Shown: positions 25,883-34,036 of the stretch, piece after piece
How positions within the stretch are numbered: position 1 is the stretch's first letter
Layout: each line of letters starts with the position of its first letter
Source of the DNA: Dokdonella sp.
Lineage (GTDB): Bacteria > Pseudomonadota > Gammaproteobacteria > Xanthomonadales > Rhodanobacteraceae
Reading direction: 5' to 3'
Length of the DNA stretch: 64,000 bases
Assembly (NCBI RefSeq): GCF_019634775.1
Contig: NZ_JAHCAS010000001.1
Coordinates: 434,001 to 498,000, forward strand
Notes under the pieces: generated by a model
What the model was told of the DNA's origin: nothing
Database searches by the model: none
The model's input: the letters and a program-made list of their open reading frames with translations, nothing else
Program-made: the position numbers and the translations under genes

Positions 25883-27661
25883 ATGAGCTTTTGCCGTCTT
25901 GCCGGATACCTTGCTTCCCTCCTCGCGGCGTCGCTCGCACTGGCTGAATCGGCACCGCTGTCGACCCTTGCCGAGCAATCGGGCTTCGTGCGCACCGGCC
26001 GCTACGACGAAGTGATCCGCCTGTGCGCGGAGTTTGCGAAAACCTGGCCTGACTCGGTCCGCTGCGTCGAGTTCGGACGCACGCCGGAAGACCGGCCGAT
26101 GCTCGCCCTCGTCGCCGGTGCGGCCGATGCACTGACGCCGGAAGCCGCGCGCGCGAAGCGCCGCCCCGTGCTGCTCGTGCAGGGCGGCATCCATGCCGGC
26201 GAAATCGACGGCAAGGATGCCGGTTTCCTCATCTTGCGCGAACTGTTCCAAGGCAGGCTCGCCAAGGGCGCGCTCGACAGGCTGACCCTCGTCTTCGTGC
26301 CGGTGTTCAACATCGACGGTCATGAGCGCTTCGGCGCGTGGAACCGGCCGAACCAGCGCGGCCCCGAGCAGATGGGCTGGCGCACGACGGCGCAGAACTT
26401 CAATCTCAACCGCGACTACATGAAGGCCGACGCGGTTGAGATGCAGGCGATGCTGAACCTGATCGGTGCCTGGGATCCGATTGTCTTCGCCGACCTGCAT
26501 GTCACCGATGGTGCGCAGTTCGAGCACGACATCTCGATCACGATGGAGCCGGTGCACTCCGGCGACGCCGCGCTGCGCAAGGCGGGCCTGGCCCTGCGCA
26601 CGGCCGTGCTCGAACGCCTGTCGAAGCGCGGCTCGCTGCCGCTGGCGTTCTATCCCTCGTTCGTCGACTACGACAACCCCGCCTCCGGCTTCGCCGACGG
26701 CGTCGCCCCGCCACGCTTCTCCACCGGCTACATGCCGCTGCGCAACCGCTTCGGCATCCTCGTCGAGACGCATTCCTGGAAGGACTATCCGACCCGCGTG
26801 CGAGCAACCCACGACACGATCCGTGCCCTCATCGAACTGGCGATGCAGGAAGGCGCGCGCTGGCGCCAGCTCGGCGCAGAGGCCGACGCGCGCGCGGCAC
26901 GCCTCGCCGGCAAGCCGTTCGCGCTGGCCTACAAGGCCACCGACAAGGCGCGCACGATCGACTTCCGCGGCTATGCGTACACGCGCACGCCGTCGGCGAT
27001 CTCCGGCACGCTGATGACGCGCTACGACGAAAACACACCGCAGGTGTGGAAGCTGCCGCTGCGCGACGATGTGCAGCCGTCGCTGGTCGTGGACGCCCCG
27101 CTCGGTGGCTATCTCGTACCGGCGGCGTGGGCCACACGCATCAGCGCACGCCTCGACCTGCACGGCATCGAGTACCGGCGTCTCGCGCAGGCATGGCCGG
27201 GCGCCGAAACGGAAACCTTTCGCGCCACCTCGAAGAAGTTTGGCGACGCGTCCTTCGAGGGCCGCCAGACACTCACCCTCGAGGGGCGATGGTCGGCCGC
27301 TGTCAACGACATCCCCGCTGGCGCGCTGTTCGTGCCGATCGCACAGGCGAAGTCGCGCCTTGTCGTCGCCCTGTTCGAACCGCAGGCACCCGACTCGTTC
27401 GTCGCCTGGGGCGACTTCAACACCGCCTTCGAGCAGAAGGAGTACATGGAAGCCTACGTCGCCGAAGACGTCGCCCGCGCCATGCTCGACAACGACGAAG
27501 CCCTGCGCGCCGAGTTCGTGCAACGGCTCGCCGAAGACCCGGCCTTCGCCGCCAGCCCGGACCAGCGCCTCGAGTTCTTCGCACGGCGGCATGCGTCGTG
27601 GGACGAGCGCCGCGACCTCTATCCGGTGATGCGCATCGACACGGTTCCGGGCCACCGTTGA
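25883..27661 (+). CDS. secreted M14-family zinc carboxypeptidase-like protein
   Basis: 592 residues with a signal peptide (LAGYLASLLAASLALAESAP). The M14 core is recognisable: the HxxE zinc pair in QGGIHAGEIDGKD near residue 104, NFNLNRDYMKADAVEM, the third zinc ligand in VFADLHVTDG, and the catalytic Glu in GILVETHSWKDY. A C-terminal region of about 250 residues (from roughly 340) has no assigned function. It lies 36 bp after the exported glutaredoxin gene. A REP-A pair follows its stop codon within 10 bp. Confidence 0.87.
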   Translation: MSFCRLAGYLASLLAASLALAESAPLSTLAEQSGFVRTGRYDEVIRLCAEFAKTWPDSVRCVEFGRTPEDRPMLALVAGAADALTPEAARAKRRPVLLVQGGIHAGEIDGKDAGFLILRELFQGRLAKGALDRLTLVFVPVFNIDGHERFGAWNRPNQRGPEQMGWRTTAQNFNLNRDYMKADAVEMQAMLNLIGAWDPIVFADLHVTDGAQFEHDISITMEPVHSGDAALRKAGLALRTAVLERLSKRGSLPLAFYPSFVDYDNPASGFADGVAPPRFSTGYMPLRNRFGILVETHSWKDYPTRVRATHDTIRALIELAMQEGARWRQLGAEADARAARLAGKPFALAYKATDKARTIDFRGYAYTRTPSAISGTLMTRYDENTPQVWKLPLRDDVQPSLVVDAPLGGYLVPAAWATRISARLDLHGIEYRRLAQAWPGAETETFRATSKKFGDASFEGRQTLTLEGRWSAAVNDIPAGALFVPIAQAKSRLVVALFEPQAPDSFVAWGDFNTAFEQKEYMEAYVAEDVARAMLDNDEALRAEFVQRLAEDPAFAASPDQRLEFFARRHASWDERRDLYPVMRIDTVPGHR

Positions 27662-27670
27662 GAAGCGGCC

Positions 27671-27750
27671 GTAGGAAGCGGCTTCAGCCGCGATGCTCCT
27701 TCTGTACAACCCCACAAAGAAACAACATCACGCCTGAAGGCGTTTCCTAC
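27671..27750. repeat. REP-A inverted pair after the M14 peptidase gene
   Basis: The left arm GTAGGAAGCGGCTTCAGCCG and the diverged right arm ATCACGCCTGAAGGCGTTTC (ending in CTAC at 27750) surround a loop containing GTACAACCCCACAAAG, which is nearly the complement of the loop of the dusA-side copy. So this element is the dusA-side element in flipped orientation. Confidence 0.8.
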
Positions 27751-27773
27751 AGCTCAACATTTTCCGGGAGGAA

Positions 27774-27801
27774 AGCATCGCCCGTGAACGGGCTACTACG
27801 G
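27774..27801. repeat. REP-B half element
   Basis: GCATCGCCCGTGAACGGGCT followed by ACTACGG is a single arm of the second repeat family in this window (pairs at 38364, 48800 and 59898). It lies 24 bp from the REP-A pair, about 80 bp before the membrane-fusion protein gene. Confidence 0.7.
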
Positions 27802-27880
27802 AAGCAATGGATATGGCAGTTCCTGCGACGGCAAACGCCCCGCTTGTGATCCGCCCGGCGATCCGCCCAATATCGCACCC

Positions 27881-28834
27881 ATGAAGCGCCTCGTCCTATC
27901 CGCCACGCTGGCCTGCCTTGTCGCGGGCTGCGTGAAGACCACGCCGGATCTCCTCCTCGGCAGTCTCGAACGCGACCGCATCGCCGTGACCGCGGAAGCC
28001 GCGGAAACGATCCTGCGCATCGAGGTTGCCGAGGGCGACGAGGTAGAGGCTGGGGCGGCGATCCTGTCGCTCGACGCACGCCGTATCGAAGCCGAGCTCG
28101 CCGCCGCGCGGGCCGAGCGGCAACGTGCGGCGGCCGCCCTCGATGAACTGCGTCGCGGCACACGCGCGGAAACAATCGCCGCCGCGCGTGCGCAACTCGC
28201 CGGCAACGCGGCAACGCTCGACAACGCGCGCCGCGAACGCACGCGTATCGCCGAAATCCGTGCACGCGGCTTGGTCGCCCAGGCCGAACTCGACCGCGCC
28301 GACACCAGCCTGCGCAACGCCAGGGCGCAGGCCGATGCGGCACGCGCGCAACTGACCGAACTGCTCAACGGCACGCGCATCGAAGACATTGAACAGGCCG
28401 AAGCGATGCTGGCCGCGGCGAACGCGACGGTCACGCGCCTGGAACTGGTCCGCGCCCGCTACGACATCCGTGCACCACGCGCGGGCCGTGTCGATGCGCT
28501 GCCGTTCAAGCTCGGCGACCAGCCGCCGCCCGGCGCGGTGTTGGTCAGCCTGCTCGATGGCCCCGCATACGCGCGCGTCCACGTGCCGGCGAGCCGGCGT
28601 GCGCGGATCGACGTTGGCACGACCTGCCGCGTGCACGTCGAAGGCATCCCCGGCGCGTTCGATGCGCGCGTGCGCAGCCTGCGCGCCGATCCGGCATTCA
28701 CGCCGTACTACGCGCTGACCGGCGACGACGCGAGTCGCCTCGCCTATCGCGCCGAGATCGTCCTGGACGAAGCCGATACCCGCCTCGCCGTCGGCCTGCC
28801 CGCACAGGCCGAGTGCGGCACGAGCACGCCCTGA
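27881..28834 (+). CDS. HlyD/YbhG-like membrane fusion lipoprotein
   Basis: Periplasmic adaptor of an ABC export system. 317 residues. A lipobox LVAGC near residue 17 follows a short signal. A lipoyl-like half (ILRIEVAEGDEVEAGAAILS) precedes a long alpha-helical hairpin (ELAAARAERQRAAAALDELR, LVAQAELDRADTSLRNARAQ). A second lipoyl half and beta-barrel follow (YDIRAPRAGRVDALPFKLGD, ARIDVGTTCRVHVEG). The ATPase gene starts one base after its stop codon, so the three genes form one operon of YbhG-YbhF-YbhS type. Confidence 0.88.
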   Translation: MKRLVLSATLACLVAGCVKTTPDLLLGSLERDRIAVTAEAAETILRIEVAEGDEVEAGAAILSLDARRIEAELAAARAERQRAAAALDELRRGTRAETIAAARAQLAGNAATLDNARRERTRIAEIRARGLVAQAELDRADTSLRNARAQADAARAQLTELLNGTRIEDIEQAEAMLAAANATVTRLELVRARYDIRAPRAGRVDALPFKLGDQPPPGAVLVSLLDGPAYARVHVPASRRARIDVGTTCRVHVEGIPGAFDARVRSLRADPAFTPYYALTGDDASRLAYRAEIVLDEADTRLAVGLPAQAECGTSTP

Positions 28835-28835
28835 A

Positions 28836-29831
28836 ATGCACATGGGCACTTCCGTACCCGACGCCGCTGCCGAAACCGCGACGCCGTCCGGCACGCGCGC
28901 CGACGCGGTGATCGTCGCCCGTGGTCTGACCCGGCGTTTCGGCGCCTTCACTGCGGTCGATCACCTGGACCTCGACGTGCGCCGTGCCGAGGTCTATGGC
29001 TTCCTCGGACCGAACGGCTCCGGCAAGTCGACGACGATCCGCATGCTGTGCGGCCTGCTCGATGCCAGCGAGGGCACGGTCGAGGTGCTCGGTCGCGCCC
29101 TGCCGGCCGGCGCCGAGGCGGTCAAGCGCCGCATCGGCTACATGACGCAGAAGTTCTCGCTGTACGAAGACCTCAGCATCGCCGAGAACCTCGAGTTCCT
29201 GGCCGCCGTGCACGAACTGCGCGGTGCGGCGGCACGTCGGCGCATCGACGAACTCTGCGCGCGCTATCGCCTCGACGAGTTGCGCACACGTCTCGCCGGC
29301 ACGCTGTCGGGTGGCCAGAAACAGCGCCTTGCCCTGGCCGGCGCGGTGCTGCACGAGCCGGAACTGCTGCTGCTCGACGAGCCGACCAGTGCAGTCGATC
29401 CGCAATCGCGGCGCGATTTCTGGGATGCATTGTTCGATCTCGCCGAGGCCGGCACGACCTTGCTCGTCTCGACCCACTACATGGACGAGGCGGAACGTTG
29501 CCATCGGCTCGCCATCCTCGATCGCGGCCGGCTCGTCGCCGACGGCACACCGCACGAATTGATGGCCGCCCTGCCCGGCGCGACGCTGCGCATCGAGTGC
29601 GCGCAACCGCGGCGCGTGCAGCAGCTCGTCCTGAACGATGCGCACGTGCTCGGCGCGGCGCAGATCGGCAGCGACCTGCGCGTGCTGACCAACCGTCGCG
29701 ATGACGGCGCGGACTGGCTGCGCGGCGTGCTTGCCGCGGCCGGCGTCGAAGCAAGGGTCGAGCCGGCGCCGGCGAACCTCGAGGACGTGTTCGTCGCGGC
29801 GACGCGCGCGCGCGCCGGAGGCGATGCATGA
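28836..29831 (+). CDS. ABC transporter ATP-binding protein (YbhF/CcmA-like)
   Basis: 331 residues with one nucleotide-binding domain: Walker A GFLGPNGSGKSTTIR, Q-loop GYMTQKFSLYEDLS, signature TLSGGQKQRLAL, Walker B ELLLLDEPTSAVDP and switch His STHYMDEAERC. A C-terminal segment (LRIECAQPRRVQQLVLNDAH onward) is typical of the drug/polysaccharide exporter class. E. coli YbhF has two NBDs; this one has one, so it must dimerise. Its TGA overlaps the ATG of the permease gene (ATGA). A second in-frame ATG two codons downstream is an equally possible start. Confidence 0.92.
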   Translation: MHMGTSVPDAAAETATPSGTRADAVIVARGLTRRFGAFTAVDHLDLDVRRAEVYGFLGPNGSGKSTTIRMLCGLLDASEGTVEVLGRALPAGAEAVKRRIGYMTQKFSLYEDLSIAENLEFLAAVHELRGAAARRRIDELCARYRLDELRTRLAGTLSGGQKQRLALAGAVLHEPELLLLDEPTSAVDPQSRRDFWDALFDLAEAGTTLLVSTHYMDEAERCHRLAILDRGRLVADGTPHELMAALPGATLRIECAQPRRVQQLVLNDAHVLGAAQIGSDLRVLTNRRDDGADWLRGVLAAAGVEARVEPAPANLEDVFVAATRARAGGDA

Positions 29832-30940
29832 ACCTCGTGCGCCTGTTCGCCGTGGTGCGCAAGGAGCTGCGCCAGCTCGCCCGCGACCGCCTGACCTTTG
29901 CCATGATCGTCGGCATCCCGACCCTGCAGCTGCTGCTGTTCGGCTTCGCCATCAACCTCGACGTGCGCCACCTGCCGGCAGCCGTGCTCGACGAGGCGAA
30001 TACCTGGCGCTCGCGCGAACTGGTCGCCGAACTGTCCTCGTCGCAGGTACTCGATTTTCGCCATCGCGTGGCCGTTCCGCAGCAGGTCGAGATGCTGATG
30101 CGGCGTGGCGAGATCAGCGCGGCGGTGGTCGTGCCGCGCGATTTCGAGCACCGCCTCGAACGCGGCGGCGAGCCGGCCTGGCAGGTCGTCGTCGATGGTT
30201 CCGACCAGTCCGTGCAGGCCGCCGCGCGCCAGCTCGCCGCGTTCCCGCTGGCTGCGCTCGACTTCGGCGGACCCGCAGCGCGCCCCGGCACGCGCGCCAG
30301 CGGCAGCGTCGAGGTCGTCAACTTCTACAACCCGGAGCGGCGTGCGCCGGTCAACACCGTGCCGGGCCTGATCGGCGTGATCCTGACCATGACCATGGTC
30401 GTGTTCACGGCGATGGCGATCGTGCGCGAACGCGAACGCGGCAACATGGAGATGCTGATTGCCACGCCGCTGTCGTCGGCCGAACTGATGCTCGGCAAGG
30501 TGTTGCCCTACGTCGGCATCGGCTTCGTGCAGGTGAGCCTGATCCTGCTGCTCGGCTTGATCGTGTTCGCCGTGCCGGTGCGCGGCTCGTTGGTCGCGGT
30601 GTACGCCGCCTCGCTGGCCTACATCGCCGCCACGCTCGCCCTGGGCATGCTGATCTCGACGCTCACGCGCACGCAGTTCCAGGCCATGCAGATGGCGTTC
30701 TTCCTGTTCCTGCCGCAGATCCTGCTGTCGGGTTTCATGTTCCCCTACGACGGCATGCCGCGTCCGGCGCAATGGCTGGCCGAGGTGTTCCCGCTGACCC
30801 ATTTCCTGCGCCTGATCCGCGGCGTCATGCTGCGCGGAGCCGGCCTGGCTGAGCTGTGGCCCTCGCTGGCCGCGCTCGGCGCATTCGTCGTCATCGTGCT
30901 GTCGCTGGCCGTACTGCGTTTCCGCAAGCGCCTCGATTAG
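29828..30940 (+). CDS. ABC-2 type permease (YbhS/YbhR-like)
   Basis: 370 residues. TM1 near the N-terminus (FAMIVGIPTLQLLLFGFAIN) is followed by a periplasmic domain of about 150 residues and five more hydrophobic segments (VPGLIGVILTMTMVVFTAMA, GIGFVQVSLILLLGLIVFAV, LAYIAATLALGMLISTLTRT, MAFFLFLPQILLSGFMFPYD, LAALGAFVVIVLSLAVLRF). RERERGNMEMLIATPL is the ABC-2 coupling region. Only one permease gene is present, so the pump is likely MFP + ATPase dimer + permease homodimer. No outer-membrane factor is encoded nearby. Confidence 0.9.
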   Translation: MNLVRLFAVVRKELRQLARDRLTFAMIVGIPTLQLLLFGFAINLDVRHLPAAVLDEANTWRSRELVAELSSSQVLDFRHRVAVPQQVEMLMRRGEISAAVVVPRDFEHRLERGGEPAWQVVVDGSDQSVQAAARQLAAFPLAALDFGGPAARPGTRASGSVEVVNFYNPERRAPVNTVPGLIGVILTMTMVVFTAMAIVRERERGNMEMLIATPLSSAELMLGKVLPYVGIGFVQVSLILLLGLIVFAVPVRGSLVAVYAASLAYIAATLALGMLISTLTRTQFQAMQMAFFLFLPQILLSGFMFPYDGMPRPAQWLAEVFPLTHFLRLIRGVMLRGAGLAELWPSLAALGAFVVIVLSLAVLRFRKRLD

Positions 30941-30962
30941 CTGTCGGTCGCAGGTCTTGCGC

Positions 30963-31032
30963 GTGGGAGCGCATCCCGCGCGCGATCTTTTCTCGGAATG
31001 GAAAAGCAATTGCGCACACGGTGCGCTCCCAT
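30963..31032. repeat. REP-like pair (family C) after the ABC operon
   Basis: GTGGGAGCGCATCCCGCGCG on the left and GTGCGCTCCCAT on the right; GGGAGCGCA and TGCGCTCCC pair exactly. It lies between the permease stop and the TonB-like gene and could also end the ABC transcript. Confidence 0.65.
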
Positions 31033-31122
31033 ACCCGGGATGAGCAGGACCCCCGGTCATCAAACCCCGCGACGATACCCCCCGCGTTGCACCTCCTGTC
31101 ACCAACACCCGGGGGGATTGCC

Positions 31123-31779
31123 ATGACCGCCTGCCACGCCACCACCTCGAACGACTGGAGCCTGCCGCGCACCGTGAGCCTGGCCGGTGCGGTCAGCGTG
31201 CACGTCTTTGCCATGCTGTTGCTGGCCATGCCGGCGATGCGTCCGACCACCGTCGCGGCGATCGCCGAGACCGTGCAGGTCATCTGGCACGAACCCGAAC
31301 CCGAGCCGGTCGCGCAACCGCTGCCACCCGAGCCGAAGCCCCTGCCCGTGCCGAAGCGACCGGCGACGCCCGCGCCGGTCGTGATCGAGACGCCGCTGAC
31401 GGAGATGTCGATACCGGCGCCCGTGGTCGAGCCGGCACCGCTGGTCGATGCGGTGGGCATCGAAGCGCCGGTGGCGGTCGATGCCGAGCCGGGACGCGGT
31501 GTCGACGTCAATCTCGACTACGCCTCGCGCACCGCGCTGGCCTATCCGAAGGCCTCGGCGCGCAATCACGAGCAGGGCACGGTGCTGCTGCGCGTGCACG
31601 TCGATGCCGAAGGCAGGCCGGTCAAGATCGAAATCGTGCGCAGCAGCGGCCACGACCGCCTCGACCGCGCTGCGCGCGACGGCGTGCGCGAATGGCGCTT
31701 CCGCCCGGTGCAGCGCAACGGCATTGCGGTACCGGCGTCGGGGCTGGTGCCGGTGGCGTTCAGCCTGGCGCAAGGCTGA
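31123..31779 (+). CDS. TonB-family energy transducer
   Basis: 218 residues. One N-terminal TM helix (AVSVHVFAMLLLAMPAM), a Pro/Glu/Val-rich periplasmic spacer (EPEPEPVAQPLPPEPKPLPV) and a C-terminal TonB domain (LAYPKASARNHEQGTVLLRV, DRLDRAARDGVREWRFRPV). The TonB domain carries energy from ExbBD to outer-membrane receptors. No exbB/exbD genes adjoin it, so it is probably one of several TonB paralogues and could serve the receptor at 22-25 kb. A hairpin terminator follows directly. Confidence 0.86.
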   Translation: MTACHATTSNDWSLPRTVSLAGAVSVHVFAMLLLAMPAMRPTTVAAIAETVQVIWHEPEPEPVAQPLPPEPKPLPVPKRPATPAPVVIETPLTEMSIPAPVVEPAPLVDAVGIEAPVAVDAEPGRGVDVNLDYASRTALAYPKASARNHEQGTVLLRVHVDAEGRPVKIEIVRSSGHDRLDRAARDGVREWRFRPVQRNGIAVPASGLVPVAFSLAQG

Positions 31780-31783
31780 GCCT

Positions 31784-31814
31784 TGTGCGGCCGGGCACCC
31801 TGTCCGGCCGCACA
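31784..31814 (+). terminator. hairpin terminator after the TonB-like gene
   Basis: TGTGCGGCCGG pairs with CCGGCCGCACA across a 9-base loop, starting 5 bp after the stop codon. There is no strong T run. Confidence 0.6.
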
Positions 31815-31908
31815 CAACCGACTCGCGTCCTTCAGCGACGGGGGTGGAGCCGCTGCCGGTACTCCCCATGGCGTAAAACGGCGTGGAAAAGGATCATGGC
31901 CCGGACGA

Positions 31909-32622
31909 TCAAGAGCGTCCCTCGTCCGGCCTGTCGGCCACCTTCTCCCCGCTCATGTGGGGAGAAGGGCCAGCAGCGCTGTCCCGCACGCGACCCTGGC
32001 CCTCGTTGTCCCAGTAGCCGAACAGGCGCCGCGCGACGAGCTTGTACAGGCGCTTGCCGCTGGCCTTCCAGGCGCCGGCTATCCACGAGCGCTTGGCCAG
32101 CACGCGGTGTTCGACCGGAGTCAGCGCCTCGGGGCAATAACTGCGCTTGTGCTTGAGCAGGTGGCGCAGGTCCTCGCGCGCGAGCAGGCGGAACAGGCTG
32201 CCGCGGCGTCGGCTGACCCAGGCGATCTGGAAATCGACGACGGCCGGCGAACCATCCGCGCGTTGCAGCCAGTTCGGCTCCTTGGCGAGGTCGTTGTGGG
32301 CGACGCCGCGCGCGCGCAGGCGCTTGAGCAGGGCGTGCGCGGCGCGGTAGTAGCGCGGATCGCGCGGCTGCGCGCGCTGCATCGGTGCACCGTCCATGTA
32401 GCTGCGTTCGAGCACACCGCGTTCCCAGACGATCAGTTGCGGCACGCCATCCAGCCCGGTCAGCGCACGCAACACGCGCGCCTCGCGTGCCGCCGCCGAG
32501 CGCGCGAACCAGCGCAGGCCGAAGCGCGCGGCGCGCGTATCGCGGCGGATGCGCCGGCCCGCACCGTCATCGACGATCTCGATGCGGCCGAGCGCGTCGG
32601 CCTTGAGCAGGATGGTTTCCAT
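31909..32622 (-). CDS. RIO/lipopolysaccharide-kinase-like protein kinase
   Basis: A 237-residue atypical kinase. A Lys-containing N-lobe is followed by the catalytic loop ARGVAHNDLAKEPNWL (H-x-D with the metal-binding Asn) and the DFG-equivalent PAVVDFQIAW. The small size, HND loop and DFQ are as in RIO/KdkA/InaA-type kinases; the substrate is unknown. The start used is METILLKADAL at 32622; an ATG three codons upstream is equally possible. The C-terminal residues after SAAGP (PHMSGEKVADRPDEGRS) are encoded by a dispersed hairpin sequence and are unlikely to be ancestral. Confidence 0.8.
   Translation of the reverse strand: METILLKADALGRIEIVDDGAGRRIRRDTRAARFGLRWFARSAAAREARVLRALTGLDGVPQLIVWERGVLERSYMDGAPMQRAQPRDPRYYRAAHALLKRLRARGVAHNDLAKEPNWLQRADGSPAVVDFQIAWVSRRRGSLFRLLAREDLRHLLKHKRSYCPEALTPVEHRVLAKRSWIAGAWKASGKRLYKLVARRLFGYWDNEGQGRVRDSAAGPSPHMSGEKVADRPDEGRS
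31941..31968. repeat. inverted repeat inside the kinase gene's 3' end
   Basis: CCTTCTCCCC and GGGGAGAAGG pair exactly around an 8-base loop. It encodes the Ser-Gly-Glu-Lys portion of the kinase tail. It resembles the CCCTTCCCC/GGGGAAGGG hairpin at 37149 and may act as a terminator for either strand. Confidence 0.65.
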
Positions 32623-32648
32623 GCCGCGCATTATCGCGGCAGAAGCGT

Positions 32649-33332
32649 CTACCCGCGCTCGAAGCGCTCCAGCTCCTCGATCTGCGCGCGCGCCCGGCGC
32701 AGGCTGGCGCCGGTGACGGCGGCATCCATCACCCGCGCCAGGCGCGGACGAGCCGGATCGCGCGACCAGCGATGGAACCACGCGGTCGCCAGCAAGCCAG
32801 CCGCACCGAGGCCGAGGCCGATCCAGATCACGCCAGGAGCCTTCGCGTGCAAGTCGACACCACCGAGGCCGGCCAGCACGGCGAGCAAGGGCACCCACAG
32901 GAACCACCACGGCAGGCCGGCGACCATGCCGCTGATGATGTAGGTGCGGCGCAGCGCGGCGAGCTGCTTCTGGATGGCCACGACCGGAGCCGCATAGTCG
33001 ATCTCGCGGATGCGCCGGATCGTCTCGCCGGCGAAAGCGACCGTGGCGATGCCATAGACCTGGACGATGATGCCGGCGATCAGTGCGGTCAGCGGCAAAC
33101 CCTCCGGCAGCGCGTGCGCACGCATCCACAGCAAGGACGCGAACAGGATGAACGGCACGCCGAACAGCGCCTGAGCGACCTGCCCCCAGAACAGCGGGCG
33201 CAGGCTTGAACGCGTACGGTCGAGCTTCTTCTCGCGCAGCAGGCCAAGGTTGTTCGCGTCCTCGCGTTCGAGGCGGCGGTTGAGAGTCTGCCAGGCGGCC
33301 TTGAGGTCATCATTTTCCATGAGGGCTTCCAT
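32649..33332 (-). CDS. four-TM membrane protein encoded downstream of an ECF sigma factor
   Basis: 227 residues. A cytoplasmic N-terminus rich in charged helix (DDLKAAWQTLNRRLEREDAN) is followed by four TM helices (LFGVPFILFASLLWMRAHAL, LTALIAGIIVQVYGIATVAF, GLPWWFLWVPLLAVLAGLG, VIWIGLGLGAAGLLATAWF) and a C-terminal helix. It starts 39 bp after the ECF sigma stop on the same strand, so it is probably a regulatory membrane partner of that sigma factor, perhaps anti-sigma-like. No zinc anti-sigma motif is present. The RIO-like kinase gene follows after 26 bp, so all three may be one transcript. Confidence 0.78.
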   Translation of the reverse strand: MEALMENDDLKAAWQTLNRRLEREDANNLGLLREKKLDRTRSSLRPLFWGQVAQALFGVPFILFASLLWMRAHALPEGLPLTALIAGIIVQVYGIATVAFAGETIRRIREIDYAAPVVAIQKQLAALRRTYIISGMVAGLPWWFLWVPLLAVLAGLGGVDLHAKAPGVIWIGLGLGAAGLLATAWFHRWSRDPARPRLARVMDAAVTGASLRRARAQIEELERFERG

Positions 33333-33371
33333 CGTTCGTTTCCGGGTGGGTGGGGGAATCAGAGTTGGGAA

Positions 33372-33881
33372 TCAGAGTTCGTCGCGCAGGCGCTGCTTGA
33401 GGCGGCCGATGCGCGTAGACACGTTGGTTTCGCTCAGGCCGAGGATCTCGCCGATCTCGCGCTGGCTGCGTTCCTCGAGGTAGAGCACGAGCAGGGCGCG
33501 CTCGAGCGGCGGCTGGCGCGCGATGAAGGCTTCGAGCAGGCGCGCGTGCTCGGCCGCCTCGTGGTCGCTGCCGTGTTCGTCGGCGACGTCGTGCAGGCTT
33601 TCGTCGAAGGCTTCCTCGCCACGCCGCGAGCCGGCGGCGCGCACGAAGCTGATCGCAACATTGAGCGCGATGCGGTACATCCAGGTGCTGAAGCGCCGCT
33701 GCGGGTCGTAGCCGGGCCAGGCGCGCCAGAGCTGGGCGGCGATCTCCTGGGCGAGGTCGGCGCGGTCGTCCGCGTCGCGGCAGTACGCGTTGGCGACCTT
33801 GAACACGATCGCGCGATTGGCCTCGAACAGGTCGTCGAAGCTGTCGTGCCGCGTGTCACTCATGTCGATGGCCTGTTCCAT
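33372..33881 (-). CDS. ECF-type RNA polymerase sigma factor
   Basis: 169 residues. The sigma-2 domain runs from DDLFEANRAIVFKVANAYCR through DRADLAQEIAAQLWRAWPGY and RFSTWMYRIALNVAISFVR. The sigma-4 helix-turn-helix lies in LEERSQREIGEILGLSETNV. ATG 33881 has GGAA upstream; an internal ATG at 33863 is possible. The stop codon lies in a 14-bp direct repeat (GGGAATCAGAGTT twice on the plus strand at 33357-33385), so the gene's 3' edge has been remodelled. It is the second ECF gene in this window, unrelated by position to the one at 11.6 kb. Confidence 0.9.
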   Translation of the reverse strand: MEQAIDMSDTRHDSFDDLFEANRAIVFKVANAYCRDADDRADLAQEIAAQLWRAWPGYDPQRRFSTWMYRIALNVAISFVRAAGSRRGEEAFDESLHDVADEHGSDHEAAEHARLLEAFIARQPPLERALLVLYLEERSQREIGEILGLSETNVSTRIGRLKQRLRDEL

Positions 33882-33902
33882 TGCGGGGGTTCCGGCGAGG
33901 GT

Positions 33903-33946
33903 GAGGAGCCTGCGCGGCAGAAGTTCTTCTGCCGCGCAGGCTCCTC
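33903..33946. repeat. 44-bp near-perfect palindrome between divergent genes
   Basis: A 21-bp left arm beginning GAGGAGCCTGCGCGGCAGAA and its exact reverse complement flank a 2-base centre. It sits 21 bp upstream of the ECF sigma start and 90 bp upstream of the DUF456 start, in the shared promoter region, so it is not a terminator for either gene. It shares the GAGGAGCC...GGCTCCTC ends of the REP-B type but has its own core. Confidence 0.85.
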
Positions 33947-34036
33947 GTTGCCGACATGATTCGCGGCGCGGCGCGATTCCTCACACGTCCGTCGGCAACC
34001 TATAGACTGCGCGCCTGCCCGCTGCCTGCAAAGCGC

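Noticed and set aside
24488..27715. 1075-codon open frame on the minus strand
   Set aside because: It crosses the receptor 5' end, the glutaredoxin and the whole M14 peptidase gene in antisense; its composition is Arg/Ala/Gly-rich without motifs.
33354..33385. small tandem repeat at the ECF sigma gene end treated as a mobile element
   Set aside because: Only two copies of GGGAATCAGAGTT; it shapes the stop codon but is too short to call an element.
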